Shown piece after piece: positions 1-11,836 of a stretch of 64,000 nucleotides of DNA. Position numbers and translations under genes: made by a program. The notes under the pieces are model-generated. The model saw nothing but the letters and a program-made list of their open reading frames with translations. It was not told the origin of the DNA and did no database searches. Position 1 is the stretch's first letter. Each line of letters starts with the position of its first letter. The stretch is from NCBI GenBank assembly GCA_907163375.1, contig CAJQUW010001976.1, positions 1 to 64,000 of the forward strand, read 5' to 3'. This DNA is from Prostheceraeus crozeri (Eukaryota; Platyhelminthes; Polycladida; Euryleptidae).

Positions 1-1760
1 TTTTGTGATTTTGACTTGATTATTTGCGGATACCTGAATGGATATGATATTGCGTCAATCTCTATTCACACAGACGTAGTGAATTTAGTGACTGAAGCTA
101 CACGTGAATCGTCGATCCTGGATTAAAAAGTATTTTCTGATTAGTAGTAATCGAATTTCAGATTATTGTGTGACAGCATGTGCTCCAATCTCAAGCACTG
201 ATCATAGGTGCATCAATGCTTTCCCAAGAAACTCCATCATCAATAGACATTTTGTCATGAAGCCATTGCTTGATTTGCGCCCGGCTAACGTTGACTATTT
301 TGTAGCGAATGTTGCTGCAATCAATTGGGTGCCTGTTTATCTTTCCAATAATGATTTGGACAGCAAATGTGATTTTCTGCATGAAATTTTGTTGAATTTG
401 CTATACAATTGTATTCCCATAACGTTTGTGGCTATGAGAAATTCTGATGGTTAAGCTTTCAATCCAACAGGGTTGGGATGCACATCGGGAAAAAGATTGG
501 TCATTTTGTCACCATTGGGAGAAGAAACCAAATAATTGATAAACGCTTCTAAGTGCACATAATCTTCCAAGGCAAAGACGAGCTCCAGGAATTTATGGAA
601 TGTGGTTGACTCGACAAGGGGTACTAAATCGAATGATCACATGTTCTCTCTCATCAGCGGGTTGAATTCTGTAACAACGGCGGTAAATCACATCAATCAG
701 AATTTTGCATTAGTATTTGTTCGTGATGAAGTTAATGATCATGATGATCCTCCAAACCAACTCGTATGGGATATTGAAATCCCGGTTTCTTTATTTTTGT
801 CTGAACTTTCAACGATACACGTCCATAAGGCAACTGGAAGCGATGCAATACCTCCTATATTGTTCAAACTGTCTGCTGAATCTATTGCTGTCCCCACTCT
901 TAATTTATTCAATCTATCTATAAATGAATGTCGCTTCCCACAACGGTGGAAAATGCCTCATGCATGTCCTGTACCCAACAGTGCTCCATCTGATATTGAA
1001 AATTTAAGACCGATGTCTCTTTTGCCAATTCCTTCAAAAATTTTGAGAGGATAGTCTTGCAACCGTTATATCCAAAATTCATTGATAATATCGGTGACAA
1101 TCAATTTGGGTCAAGACCGGCTAGCTCAACAACATGTGCAATTATGAAGCTTGTAAATCAAGCCCTGGTCTCACTTGAATATCCTGAAGTATCTGGTTTG
1201 AAGATTATTGCGTACGACTACTCCGAAGCGTTTGACACACTTTCCCATGAATGTATCGTTCAGAGGTTGATTTCTGCCAATTTTCCGTACAGATTAGTAG
1301 ATGGATTCAAAGTTATTTAGAAGCGATTATGCGATTTATCTGTAGGAAAGATAACTATAAGTTGTCTTTATCCAGTTGTGTAACTATAAGGAGAGACAAT
1401 CACAATATCTATTGTGATTGTCTATCGCTCATGTCAGCGAGTTCCGCATCTATTCGAACGGCGAAAACGTTTGGCTCAAAAACTCTTTCCTACTGCTTCC
1501 ACTGAAGAACATCATGTGCTCCACTGCATCATTCCACCACAGGCACGAAGATCACGGCGGCACATTCAGCCAGCTGCATCTACCTCACGATTTCAAAATT
1601 CATTCGTTCAGTTTACCACCCACTACCTTATTGAGCGGATTTGTATCATGACTACTATTTCTCTCATATCCTCTTTCACGTTTTGCATACTTACCAAGCC
1701 ACAAATTGTTGTACTTTGCATGATTTTCAATATGATGAAATATAAACATTAATTGCTTAC
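1..1760 (+). mobile_element. Decayed non-LTR retrotransposon (LINE), enters from left edge
   Basis: Four pieces of one LINE polyprotein lie in order on the plus strand. Bases 1-123 read like the end of the endonuclease (IICGYLNGYDI, altered from the usual GDFN, then VTEATRESSILD). Bases 104-454 continue it in another frame with SSTDH and a DLDSKCDFLH stretch. Bases 602-1320 give the start of the reverse transcriptase: KATGSDAIPPILFK, SLLPIPSK, FGSRPASSTT, then YDYSEAFDTLSH, which holds the first catalytic Asp. Bases 1414-1650 resemble the LINE C-terminus (RKRLAQKLF, FQNSFVQF). The FADD-box region between about 1380 and 1418 is missing, so there is an internal deletion as well as frameshifts at about 104, 1055 and 1300. 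The motifs fit the broad I/Jockey/CR1 group; the exact clade is not resolved. The copy is dead. Confidence 0.85.
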
Positions 1761-2329
1761 TTATTAAGTGTCTTAACTTAGCAGAGCCATTTAACTTTTT
1801 CGAAAAAAGCCGAAAATACATTTGCCTCTAAAGCAAGCTTGAAAAATGAGCCTGGAAGCAGAAGAAGTTTTCAAGTTTTGTATGAATACTTGAATTACAA
1901 TGCTGTATTGAAATTTCCTTGATGATCAACTTAATTTCCTTTTTATTCGGGTTCCTATCTGCAAGTTTTCAATCTATTTTATATCTTTTATATTTCATAC
2001 TACTTTGATATTAAAATCTCATGCACCAAATCGCTAGTATGGAAACAATGGAATACTTTGAAAAAAAATCACTTTCATATAAACTGATCAAATACTGTTT
2101 TAAACATCAGAAACACAATCTTCTTAGAAAACTGAATCTTTTGATATGAAATATTTTCGCTGTATTCCGACATATTTTAAAGCTGATAATCTGCTTACTA
2201 AATACTCTATGTGAGAAACTATCATGGCACTCTTCTGAACCATGTCGGCAGCGAGATGCAGAGTTTGCATATCTGTGCTGTCTAGAGGAGAAGACATGTG
2301 ATAGTAGAGCAGCACTGATGGTGAGGGCT
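1761..2329. other. Gene-free AT-rich stretch
   Basis: I see no coding sequence, terminal repeats or RNA gene here. The first part may include the 3' untranslated tail of the LINE to the left, but no poly-A or target duplication could be fixed. Confidence 0.5.
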
Positions 2330-2510
2330 ATGACATCCGCCAATCCGGTTGCCAGAGCGATTTTCTTCTGCAGGTAAGGAAGTCGAACTGAGACTTTCAC
2401 AGAATGATGTGCACGGGTGCATAATTATGTGACCGTCTCATATTCTTAGTTGCCATAGGGTACCTTGTGGCTACTACAAATCTATGCGTCCATCGAGCTC
2501 TAACCGGTGA
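2330..2510 (+). repeat. Fragment of long-armed foldback family (arm only)
   Basis: The words TTTCACAGAATGATGTGCAC, a CTACTACAAATCTATGCGTC block and GAGCTCTA match, in order, the left arm of the element at 22193-23823 (TTTCACTGAATGATGTGCAC, CTACTACGAATCTGTACGTC, GAGCTCTA). About 50 bases of extra sequence separate the first two blocks. This is a truncated, diverged copy of that family. Confidence 0.6.
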
Positions 2511-2965
2511 TATGATTTGCATTTTCCAGTCTTATATTGATTTGCGTTTATGAATGATTAATAAGAACTGTCGAATTCACAGGTGCAACAGTTGTGGATG
2601 ATATTCGAAGATATCTGGCGAGCGGCCACTATCCAGCTAATGGGAACATGAGTGTCACAGGAAACTATGATCCAAATATCTATTTGAGAGAAAATGTTTT
2701 GGTTAATTGTCATGATTAATATTCAGGATTTGGAAAAGCCAGGAAACTCTTTAATTTCTTGGGTTTTATTTCAACTTTTCATTTGCTATAGCAATATCAA
2801 GAAAACTGTGTATACAAAAGAAATCAACATAAAAACAAGGCAAGTTTCAAAATTTGTTTTGGCAAGCATGCAGCATGGTATCCCATAGAAGGGAAACTAT
2901 CCCAAAGTTGATGATGGAAATGATATGCAGCCACCCAACATTTTGTTAAACCCCACCAAACCTCC

Positions 2966-3072
2966 GATTTCTATATTTTAAGGATGTCAATGTCTTCATG
3001 AACAAGGAGGGATTTACTCCAAGGAATCTTCCTTGTTCATGAAGACATTGGCATCCTTGAAATATAGAAATT
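2966..3072. repeat. Short inverted repeat, arms about 42 bp
   Basis: Bases 2966-3008 and 3030-3072 are near-perfect reverse complements around a spacer of roughly 21 bp (shared words TCAATGTCTTCATGAACAAG and its complement). It would fold to a long hairpin. No duplicated target was seen outside it, so it may be a small palindromic insertion or a local inverted duplication. Confidence 0.75.
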
Positions 3073-3830
3073 AAGAAGCAGATTAAGTGGAAACAGAAGA
3101 GAGACCACTGCACTTTGACTGGCATGACCTGAAATGACAATGATAATCGAGGAGTTCATGAATCGCTGTCGAACATGCCAAACAGTCAATAAAAAATTTC
3201 GACAAGCCAGCTCAATTTTGCAACTCAGGTGACAAATTTCATTTTACATCGATTGCATTACTCACTTACATGTACCGATCTCAAAGAGTGAGTGTATTTA
3301 TGCGTGTTTATTCATAGTTGAATGAAAATCGTTATTACAGGAAAAATTAGCGAAAATACATCATTACAAAAATTAGAAAAGAAGGAAAATATGACATGAA
3401 AAATAAGGAAAGTTCGTAAATTCAACATGAATCCATGAAGTTGTATCGTTTGCAAACATGCAGTACGAAGGACCTAGCACGTTGATCAGGTCGTCTTATG
3501 GCAACAGAAAGCGATCAGCCTCCGATCTCGGTGGTAACAAGTGATGGAGAATGTGATCAGCGTCCTGATTTTCACGAGAAACCTGTCACATAGCATGACA
3601 TATCTGTATGCGCAGTCTTACAGTTCACCAACTTCATCTTCAAATTCATCAAGTTCTTATCTGCTAGAGCACTCCCAGACATACAAGCTCAAATCATCGC
3701 ATCTGTTTTGTATGAGTGGATATGCTCTGTGGATGGCCTTCAATGCCACACCTCCTAGTCGGTGAGAAGGTACTTGTTCGAAAGAAATAAGGGACGGTTG
3801 CAAAAGAAATATATTCGAGTCAGCATGTAC

Positions 3831-4809
3831 ACTGTAAATCGCTGGATACGAAAATTACATACAAACACATACCAAGTTTACATACAATTTGAAACCAACA
3901 TTTGATACGAGATTCTGGTATATATAAAGAAATCTGGTATGTTTTTCATACGAATGGCCATTTACTTTCGTATGTGATTGGTATGTAAACGATACGAACT
4001 ATGCTAACTGTGATTGGCTGTTTTACGTTGAAATACGAATTCTTGGTATGTTTTATATACGAGACCCGATGCAAATTGGTATGTGTTTCGTATGTCTTTC
4101 GTATGAATAGCTTTATGTCATATGGCAAAAAATATGTTATACTACATACTACTTACAAATAAATTTTTTCCAGTAATACCAGCCGTGAATATTTTTTTGT
4201 GAAAGTGTGGTATTTAACTAGATTAGATTTGTTGTGGAATTAAAGCCGCATGTAATCTTTGCAACTTGTCTTATAGCATTCACAAGACTCATAATTAGCT
4301 CATTTCCTTGAACTAAATTGATAAACAAACATCATTTCAATAAAACGATAACTTTTCAGCAACCATGTTGACTTATATATCTCAAACATAACTATTTTTG
4401 CGTTCATGAATTATAATGTGTCTTTATTTTGGATTGATAATATGCTTAGTTCCAAAATTACATAATGCATAATTGTTGATTATTTATGAAATGCCTCGGA
4501 CTTACATGTATTAAAATCGAATTCAGTATTGTTAGTTTGACTATAAAATGTCATTATCTCACTACTTACAAAGCAGTAATACCATTAGTGTGATCTTTAT
4601 TGACAAAAAGCCTTAAATCAACATACTTTGGACATGATTGATGCTTTCTTTTAACATTGTGCTGGTATGGCTTTAGTATGTAAAGCATACCACACTTGAA
4701 ATATCATGCGAAAAGCATACAAATATATACCAAGATCATACAGAAATATACCAAAAAATATTTTGGTATGCATTCTTCGTATGTGATTGGTATTGAGCGA
4801 TTTACAGTG
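3831..4809. mobile_element. Non-autonomous element with CACTGTAAATCGCT inverted ends and TA duplication
   Basis: CACTGTAAATCGCT at 3831-3844 is matched by its exact reverse complement at 4796-4809, and a TA lies directly outside each end (3829-3830, 4810-4811). This is the Tc1/mariner pattern. The 979-bp interior has no open coding frame but is full of variants of TTGGTATGT and ATACGAA in both orientations, an unusual internal repeat. No transposase is present, so it is a MITE-like element moved in trans. Confidence 0.75.
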
Positions 4810-4811
4810 TA

Positions 4812-5540
4812 GCAACGTGATATTCATTATAACAGTAGATGAAGGTAGGAATATTTATAGACTATGACGTGAGGTGTCTAAAAGATAATGAAGAAACCGG
4901 TGAAGTGTATACAATTGAAGCGTTCTATAGATAGAAGGTAGCTGAAGAAAAATATGCTGTTTTTAATTGAAATGTAGTTTAAGGCATTCATTTCATTGGG
5001 AAAATGTAAAATGCAGCATTATTTCTTCTATACTTAACCCATCGATTGCATTAGCATTCACAAATTGTGACACGAAGCTCCTCGCAGAACAATTATAATA
5101 CACGCAATCTTCAGGAATAAAAATTTGCGCAATCGGAAAATGGAGCTTAAATTACATTTATCTACCGCGGAAAATCTACACTAAATCATGAAAACCTATT
5201 TAAGTACTGAAAAAAGTGAGTGCTGAAAAAAGAGCACTAAAATTGCCGAACCTAAACTCACAGAATTACTAAAATGTTTTAAGTACCAATATGATGAAAT
5301 ATCAATGTAACAAGAACTACTAAGCGGGAAGGACATACAAGCGTGAAATTCTGACTGAGCTAGCGAAGACCATTCGAGATCGTAATAATGGATGTCCTAT
5401 ATTATGTCAAATGTCGATAAATGAAGAAGCACCAGTTAGTGAACACAGGAGTCAGTACTTCAGAGTGGATAATGAATATTAGGATGCGTGATCCATGCTT
5501 TCTATAGCGTGAATGGTGACGGGTAGGACAATAGCGATGC
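4812..5540. other. Gene-free stretch
   Basis: AT-rich sequence without a coding frame, terminal repeat or structured RNA that I can support. Confidence 0.5.
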
Positions 5541-5730
5541 ATTGACCGAGTTGCGTCACTGCATTGACATAACATCACTTCACAGCGCTGTCTCCATCGT
5601 CACTGTTCGTGTTGGCGTGCCCGATGACAGTCTGAGACATAATTCCTACTGTCAGCGCGTTTTTTATTCTCTCCGACTGCGCTTTCAGTCGGACCCACGT
5701 TTGTCATCATCACCGACGGTAATTTTTGCC

Positions 5731-5940
5731 CTGCCAACGCTTTCATTCCTCCCCGACTGCGCTTTGAATCCTGCCAACGCTTTCATTCCTCTCCGACTGC
5801 GCTTTGAATCCTGCCAACGCTTTCATTCCTCCCCGACTGCGCTTTGAATCCTGCCAACGCTTTCATTCCTCTCCGACTGCGCTTTGAATCCTGCCAACGC
5901 TTTCATTCCTCCCCGACTGCGCTTTGAATCCTGCCAACGT
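5731..5940 (+). repeat. 40-bp minisatellite with 80-bp higher-order pattern
   Basis: Five full 40-bp units begin at 5731, 5771, 5811, 5851 and 5891, plus a partial sixth at 5931. Each contains CTGCCAACGCTTTCATTCCT and GACTGCGCTTTGAATC. One position alternates strictly between units (CCCCG, CTCCG, CCCCG, CTCCG, CCCCG), so the array grew by copying an 80-bp dimer. A degenerate unit lies upstream at about 5659-5700. The open frame crossing it is a by-product of the repeat. Confidence 0.95.
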
Positions 5941-6324
5941 TCACCCACTTCACCGATTGCGCTTTGACTAATGTGCATATTTTATTGATCCAAATACATT
6001 GCCAAAGCAGATCCTCGATGGATGTGCGAATGTGATTTAACGGGTTAGATATGCTGTATGGCATTTTTTAATATAGTGGAGGTGCTAGTCCTGTGTAACT
6101 CACTAAATGAGTACTAAAATGAATACGAATTTAGTGCTGTGCTTTCGAACCCAAGGAGTTCTAAAAAACGTATTGATTTTTTCGTACTCAAAGAGTGCTA
6201 GATTCTGGGAATCATTTCTAAGTCGCAGTTAGTACTCTTTCTTGTATTCATTTGGGACTTGATGAATAGCAGTATATCTTTCAGCCTGTTTCCTATCAGA
6301 AACTGAATACGTAGATAATTCTGA

Positions 6325-6922
6325 AGAGCAGCACGGGTTCCTTTTCTTGTCAGACAAGATCAAAGAAAATCACACGTAAAAATGGGATGCAAACATAAGT
6401 TTTCGGCGAAAATGAGATTTTCTATGTTTTCTCTGATTAACTGAAAGGCAGTAAATCACCCATCCATGAGATTTTGGCATGGAATGTAATTTCCTTTCAG
6501 GTTTACGTGTCATTGTCATGTCTGTGATAGGCGATGTCTGCGAGAATGAAGTTAAATGTGGAAAAATTGGCCTAAGTGCTTTGCTTCCCGATATCAGGAG
6601 GCTGACTATCTTAATTTTCTTAGTTTCAAAACACATGTGCATGAAATAAATTTCGAATTCATTCCATGCCATAGTGGACTTGAGAATTAAGTATTTTTCA
6701 CTTCGAGAGAAAACAAAGAAAATCTGATTTTTTCGAAGATTTCAATCTGCTTCCCATTGGATTTGCTTGTGTATTTCTCTGATCCTGTCTGACTAGAAGA
6801 AGAACCGGGTAGAACTCGACAGTCACGCACATTCGCAGCAGCCAACGGATGTGCATAATTCTGTTAAAGTCATATGTCAACCTTATTCCCTGCAAAAACT
6901 CGTTGTGGGACTGGACTAAGTT
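6325..6922. mobile_element. Copy of long-armed foldback family, left end truncated
   Basis: The left arm (about 6329-6440, with TCTTGTCAGACAAGATCAAAGAAA) and the right arm (about 6690-6800) are diverged reverse complements. The outer right end (CCCTGCAAAAACTCGTT then GGACTGGACTAA, to about 6922) matches the right end of the copy at 23797-23823. The corresponding outer left end is missing. There is no coding content. It is probably a non-autonomous DNA element; its superfamily is unresolved. Confidence 0.65.
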
Positions 6923-7374
6923 GGATGTGCAGGTAGGATGTCTATGGGTCTAGAGAGAACATGAGATAGCTATCATTGCACTCTTGTGACAGCCTTGTCA
7001 GCAGCAGGTAGTAGAGGTAGGATTTCTCTGCTGCATAGAGAAGACTTCATGAGGTTATTTTGATGGTGGTCTTCTCAGCCACTTCAGTAAGTTGCATTCC
7101 TGACATACTGAGTCAAATTCTGATGATAATTTCGTCATGTGTCAAGCTTCTGTTTATAAAATTTCACTTATAAAATCAGTCGTTGGAAATATGAAACTTG
7201 TCAAGGACTTTTCAATTTTATTAATTTAGTGGGAATAAAATGGCAACCAGTTTGTTGATTACAATTTCAGCTGCTCGGCTGGGTCACCGATTGATGGATG
7301 TAAAGAAGAATCAAATTTGTAAAGTATGCAATTAGTTGTAGTTACAGGGTGGCTGCATGCGTCATAGTGGACCA
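6923..7374. other. Gene-free stretch, possible 3' tail of the Penelope-like relic
   Basis: No coding frame. Read on the minus strand, this follows the stop of the Penelope-like relic at 7375-7831 and contains GAGCAGCTGAAATTG, a GCTGAAA word of the kind seen after such elements. That link is an inference. Confidence 0.35.
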
Positions 7375-7831
7375 CGGCCCTACCAACTGGCTATTTTTCA
7401 TATTTATGATTTAGCTCAGCTCTGGGAGTTTCAATCATTTGGGCTTCAATGATTCTAGCTTCTACAGGAGTGCTGCAACGTTTCATTATCACGTGAAAGT
7501 CATTGATCGTTAGAGAATCATTGTGGGCCTTTTTAGAATGGTCAGACAGCACACTGTTGTCGTTATTCATTCTGAGAGTACAGAAATATTTACAAGCAAA
7601 CGAATAGACAATTAATCTGTCGGAAAATGTGTAACTCTCAGGTATATTTTAAAAAATTCTGCAGTTCGAATGTTTTATTCTTTGTTTTTCGTAATCGAGG
7701 CTTTTGTACAAGTATTTCGCCGGGATATTGACAACTCTGACTGGAAAGTCAAATTTGCGCACGATCTTGTTAACGTTGTTACTACATTTGTAAGTAATAT
7801 AGTGTAATTTCAAAAACAGTTTGTTTTTCAT
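7375..7831 (-). pseudogene. Penelope-like retroelement relic: RT/endonuclease linker and C-terminus
   Basis: The minus-strand frame from 7831 reads LHYITYKCSNNVNKIVRKF then FPVRVVNIPAKYL, the linker between reverse transcriptase and GIY-YIG nuclease in Penelope-like elements. Further on, in another frame, SVLSDHSKKAHNDSLTINDF and EARIIEAQMIE line up with SALSEHGLTDHVDRMMNIDNF and EARFIALNK of the second element at 22355-23249. The GIY-YIG core between them is largely deleted; only IVYSFACKYF remains recognisable. At least two frame breaks separate the pieces. The relic is older and more decayed than the 22-23 kb copy. Confidence 0.7.
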
Positions 7832-8471
7832 TTTTGGTGGTAGGTTTTTTCTTTTTGTTATTATTTTTCTCTCCTTTTTCAGAACTCCATCACAGTGAAC
7901 ATATTAGTAGCCGTTCTCTCTAAATATTTTCTCAAGTTTTTGAAGGGCCACCACACTTTTGTCATTCGCATCAGCGCATGTTTCTAAAGAGAAATTATGA
8001 CAACAGTGAATCTTTACAAATTACACAGGTGCCCAACTATTATTGTCAACCAGTGGAAGCCGCGATCGTTTACATGTAAATGCCGTCAAGATATTGCACA
8101 GCTTCGGATTTCTATGATAACTGTGGCCGCCCAGGCATTATTAAGTGCTATAATATATGCATCATTAAGTGATTTTCTTAATCTTCTTCAATAAAATATT
8201 TTTCTATTCTATTTTCTTATTTAGATGTGACCAACCTTAAAGTTATCATAAAAATATCCAAGGCAGGCCAAGAGGCAATAGAAGTGTTTCCAATTTCGTG
8301 AATCTGGTGAAAGACACGGATTTGGTGGCATTTCGACAACACCAGAAGCGGTATATGCTCGTAGATGTAAGAACTATCCGTGTTGTCGATTCCGTGTTGT
8401 CGACAGCAAAGGACACTTTACTTTCTATGCATTTACTACTCAATGACCGCTTAAGTTCTCAAACGCCCTAG
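7832..8471. other. Gene-free stretch
   Basis: Contains pyrimidine runs and short open frames with no recognisable motif. Upstream reverse-transcriptase motifs that would extend the Penelope-like relic were looked for on the minus strand and not found. Confidence 0.4.
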
Positions 8472-8640
8472 AAGGTCAACGAGCCCTGAAGGCTCTTGTC
8501 GAGTCGAGTTTGCAGCTGCACGGTGACGCACCACAGAGGCAAATTGCCCTGTCTGCGTGTTTGGGTCTAGAGATGGCTCTCCTCAAATTGACACACGTAG
8601 TCAGTAATTTAGATCGTGTAGAGGCGAGCGGTGTAAATAA
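8472..8640 (+). CDS. Possible host exon or coding remnant, unrecognised
   Basis: After CCCTAG at about 8467-8472 the plus strand stays open for roughly 54 codons (GQRALKALVESSLQLHGDAP, then QRQIALSACLGLEMALLKL, HVVSNLDRVEASG) to a TGA near 8652. It is visibly richer in G and C than its surroundings and predicts one or more amphipathic helices rich in Leu and Ala. The CCCTAG could be a splice acceptor, and CGGTGTAAA near 8630 a weak donor. No family is recognised and no partner exon was found. It may be a real exon, a retro-pseudogene piece or chance. Confidence 0.3.
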
Positions 8641-10157
8641 TATTTCCATTTGAAGAATTTATCACTAAGAAAAATTGAGTAAACGACACGTACTTTTCAC
8701 TTCACGGGCCTGCCTGCAATTTAACTGTTGAAGTTCGTGTGTTTGGCCAATCACACAAGTCAAGGAGAGAAGAATATCACCTTCAATCTCTATCGCTTGC
8801 TATCATTGAATGCAGTGGCTGGGATAGGATTATGTCCGCTCTAGACAAAATCTACGCGCAAATGAATCTATCTGTGACTCATAGGCAGCTAGTGACAGGG
8901 TGCGACCGCAAATGTTCACTGATTTTATTCGTCCATTCATTGAATAGAATGTAGCGGTCATGAGAAAAAAAGTTGAAAGATAACTACTAAGCTTATCTGA
9001 ATGAAACTTGCTTATTCTTTCTCCTTAATTGAGAAGGATTTTGATGATGAACACTAACATAGTTGGTGAAAATTGAGAATATGACATTTTCAGGCCAAAA
9101 ACGTCACTGCTTCTGTCCTGGTCCACCGATTTCGATGAGCAATATATCAAAAGAAAGCTCAGAAAAACTTTGTTCGCCTCATGCCTCATTCATTATCACA
9201 TTATCATGCTTTCTAATCGACAAAATGCGATTTGTGAATTGAAAGATTGTCACTTTTTGACCTCTGTCCAGCAAATATAGTAATGGATTCAAGTTTATCA
9301 TAGTTCATTTGATGCCTAAGAATGTCTAGCGATATATGACATGTTGATAAGCAACATGACTGGAATCGATTGAGTTTCAGCATAGTCTTGGTGGTTCAAT
9401 TTTTTATGATTTAGTCTTTAATTGAAATATGTCATGAAGTAGGAGGCAAAAGTTAATGCAAAAGATAGACGACATTCGGATAGGTTGATAGTGGATGTTT
9501 CCAAACCGCTGAAGTCCTGAGTCTCCGTTGAGAATTCTTTTAGAGAAATTTTCTATGATTAACTAAATACATCAAAAAAAGCTTCCTGCCAAGAACTTGG
9601 AGACGCTCTCAGAAAGGTTTGGTCACACGGACTGATGCATATTTTATTCAACACATGTATTGAATCAGTCAGTTTGTCAGAAGACTGTGGCGGCTATTCG
9701 ATTGCATCACTCTCAATCAAGTTCTATGCTAGTACTTGTGGTGTAGCTTGTAATTATGCACTTATGCATATTTGAAACTCAAATGTGATGTAAATACTAC
9801 TTATAAAAATCTCTATTAGTAATGGAACAATTAGAGATTAATACTTATTGTAGACTATTTTCCTAATCATGTAAAATCTTTGCGTACCTGTTGGCATTCT
9901 TGTCTATAATCATACTTGAAGATACTTTGAAGTGTTGAATGCCATTCCAAGGATTCATTAGAATGATTACCTTTGAAGTAAATATTCCACACTTTAAGTA
10001 TCCTATCGTTCATATCGTTTATTTGAGTTCTCAATCTTTTCAATCTCTTAATGTTCACATTAGCAACTTTTCAGTACATTCAACCAGTTCGGCACATCGT
10101 ACATAGCAGTCTTGAGTTGATTTGTGTAGCTAAAATTTCAAAAATTTCAAAAGTCGA
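8641..10157. other. Gene-free stretch
   Basis: No coding frame longer than chance, no inverted terminal repeats and no RNA gene that I can support. Confidence 0.5.
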
Positions 10158-10418
10158 CACTGTAAACCGCAAGCTCCTGAAGTGAACTGAAAAAACTCCG
10201 AATACAAGCCGCTAGTCAAAAACACTAGATGACCCATCATCTTTATATAAATTATGACAGCGTCGTAGCATTAGGGGTTCGCGTATCATTAGAGATTAAT
10301 CCGTTATCACCTCCACTCATATTGTCATACTACAGCTCCAAAAGCTCAAAACGTTCAGAGCAATAGGGGGTAAGCTTGCGGTTGTTTGAGGTAGCATAAG
10401 GAGCATGCGTTTACAGTG
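10158..10418. mobile_element. Small inverted-repeat element (MITE-like), 261 bp
   Basis: CACTGTAAACCGCAAGCTCC at the left end matches the complement of the right end (CACTGTAAACGCATGCTCC) with one indel and one or two changes. The terminal CACTGTAAA is shared with the element at 3831-4809, which suggests a related transposase. A clean target duplication could not be read; the flanks are GA and TG rather than TA. There is no coding content. Confidence 0.55.
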
Positions 10419-11446
10419 TGTCAAAATTGGTGTTTAAATTTTGAATGGCTATTTACACTAAGAGAGTGATCGAGTCAGATTAAATGAACACTAACATTAG
10501 AAAGTTGATACACAAAATAATATCCCATGGTGGGACTGAAAAAATTTAATGGAAAATTGTTCACCATGAAATCTTTTTGCAGGAGTTCATTGAATGATAT
10601 GTTCTGTGATTTTTCAAATCAAAATTTAAATTTTCTATCCAGTCGCTTTTGAATAAACTACAATTGTCAAACTGGCGGCCTGTGAAAATGTGAAAATTAA
10701 TAATAAATAACAAATATATGAATTCGCCATGAAATCTTTTTGCAAGAGATTACTGTGATTCTTCAAATCAAAATGATAATTTTTTTAAAGCCGTATAAAA
10801 TAAATAAGAGTTTATCAAATGGTGTCCGGTGAAAAGAGTGATAAAGCGAAGTTAAATAAAAAGGCCAAAAACATGGATTCACCATGAAATCTATTTGCAG
10901 GATGCCATTCTGTCATACATTCTGTGCTTTTCAAAAACGAAGTTATACCGGAAGTTTTTTTGATGAGCAAAAATTTTCATATTGGAGGTCGGTGCAAAAT
11001 GCCACAATTTCCGAACATTTACTATTGATGTCAAATGCTACGACTATAGGTCTATATCAGATAAAGTTCATGTCATAGGTTTATTGTTATTAACACAGGC
11101 AATCCATTTATTCCTTATAGAAAGTTATCTCCGTCCTCGGCATGAGAGAACTTTGTCGAATTTTCATGAATTTAATATATTCATTTTTAACAATATTTGT
11201 GTTTTATTGCTTAATAATTGTGATGCCGTAGTTTCACAGCAATTTGTTTTTGAGAAGACTCGCGTTAATAGAAATGATTCTTCAGTGAAAATGTTCGCGC
11301 TCTTGTTGTAGATGTTTGTCAATCATCCTTCGAGACGATTGTAACGTAATTAATCTGTGTTTTTCTATTGTTGATTTTTCCACAATGAAGGTGCAAGTAG
11401 AAATAATGATCCTTGCTATAATTGAGTCGCTTTTATCACACCGCTT
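10419..11446. other. Gene-free stretch
   Basis: Three similar phrases (CCATGAAATCTTTTTGCAGG and variants, near 10565, 10729 and 10885) recur about every 160 bp, each followed by a similar TGTGATTTTTCAAATC-like phrase. This suggests a very degenerate tandem repeat. No gene is supported. Confidence 0.45.
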
Positions 11447-11836
11447 CTAGTCCATTGACTCATGTAACAAGTCTGGGCTTGTGTGGGATAACAAGACGTT
11501 CATGTTACGTTTGGCGATAATGAAGACAAGCTCAAGTGCGCGCTTGTCGCTTGTTTCAAAGGCGTCTGGCAGAAGGCGAGTCCAGTGCGTGCAAATCTCT
11601 TCGAGTATGTAGAGACAGGTGTCACGCGTCGATTCACGTAGTTCGTACGTGCGCACGACGCCAGTCATGTACCTCCTTTGAAAGACAGTCATTGACCGCG
11701 TATGAAATTTACGCATGACAACCGAATTTTCCAATTTGAGGTTCGTACAGTGAGGCATCCTCTCTCCCTCTCTTCCAACTTCTCTACCTTTCTTTTCAAT
11801 GTTTGAGACTTGCGGAACGATTTCGTCAAATATCAA
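11447..11836 (-). CDS. Unrecognised open frame, 129 codons
   Basis: An open minus-strand frame of 129 codons in a patch visibly richer in G and C than its surroundings. The C-terminal half (REST then CLYILEEICTHWTRLLPDAF, ALELVFIIAKRNMNVLLSH) looks more protein-like than the basic N-terminal half. No family is recognised and no signal peptide or membrane segment is visible. Another frame on the plus strand (11536-11718) is also open, which weakens the coding case. It could be part of a host exon. Confidence 0.2.
   Translation of the reverse strand: MIFDEIVPQVSNIEKKGREVGREGERMPHCTNLKLENSVVMRKFHTRSMTVFQRRYMTGVVRTYELRESTRDTCLYILEEICTHWTRLLPDAFETSDKRALELVFIIAKRNMNVLLSHTSPDLLHESMD

Noticed and set aside
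104-454. Independent small gene of 116 codons
   Set aside because: Its sequence continues the LINE endonuclease-to-RT linker that begins at base 1.
5731-5940. Regular 40-bp repeats as a CRISPR array
   Set aside because: Units are contiguous with no unique spacers, and the genome is animal.
7286-7330. Hammerhead-like motif in the tail of the Penelope relic
   Set aside because: GAGCAGCTGAAATTG is suggestive, but no consistent helices could be drawn.
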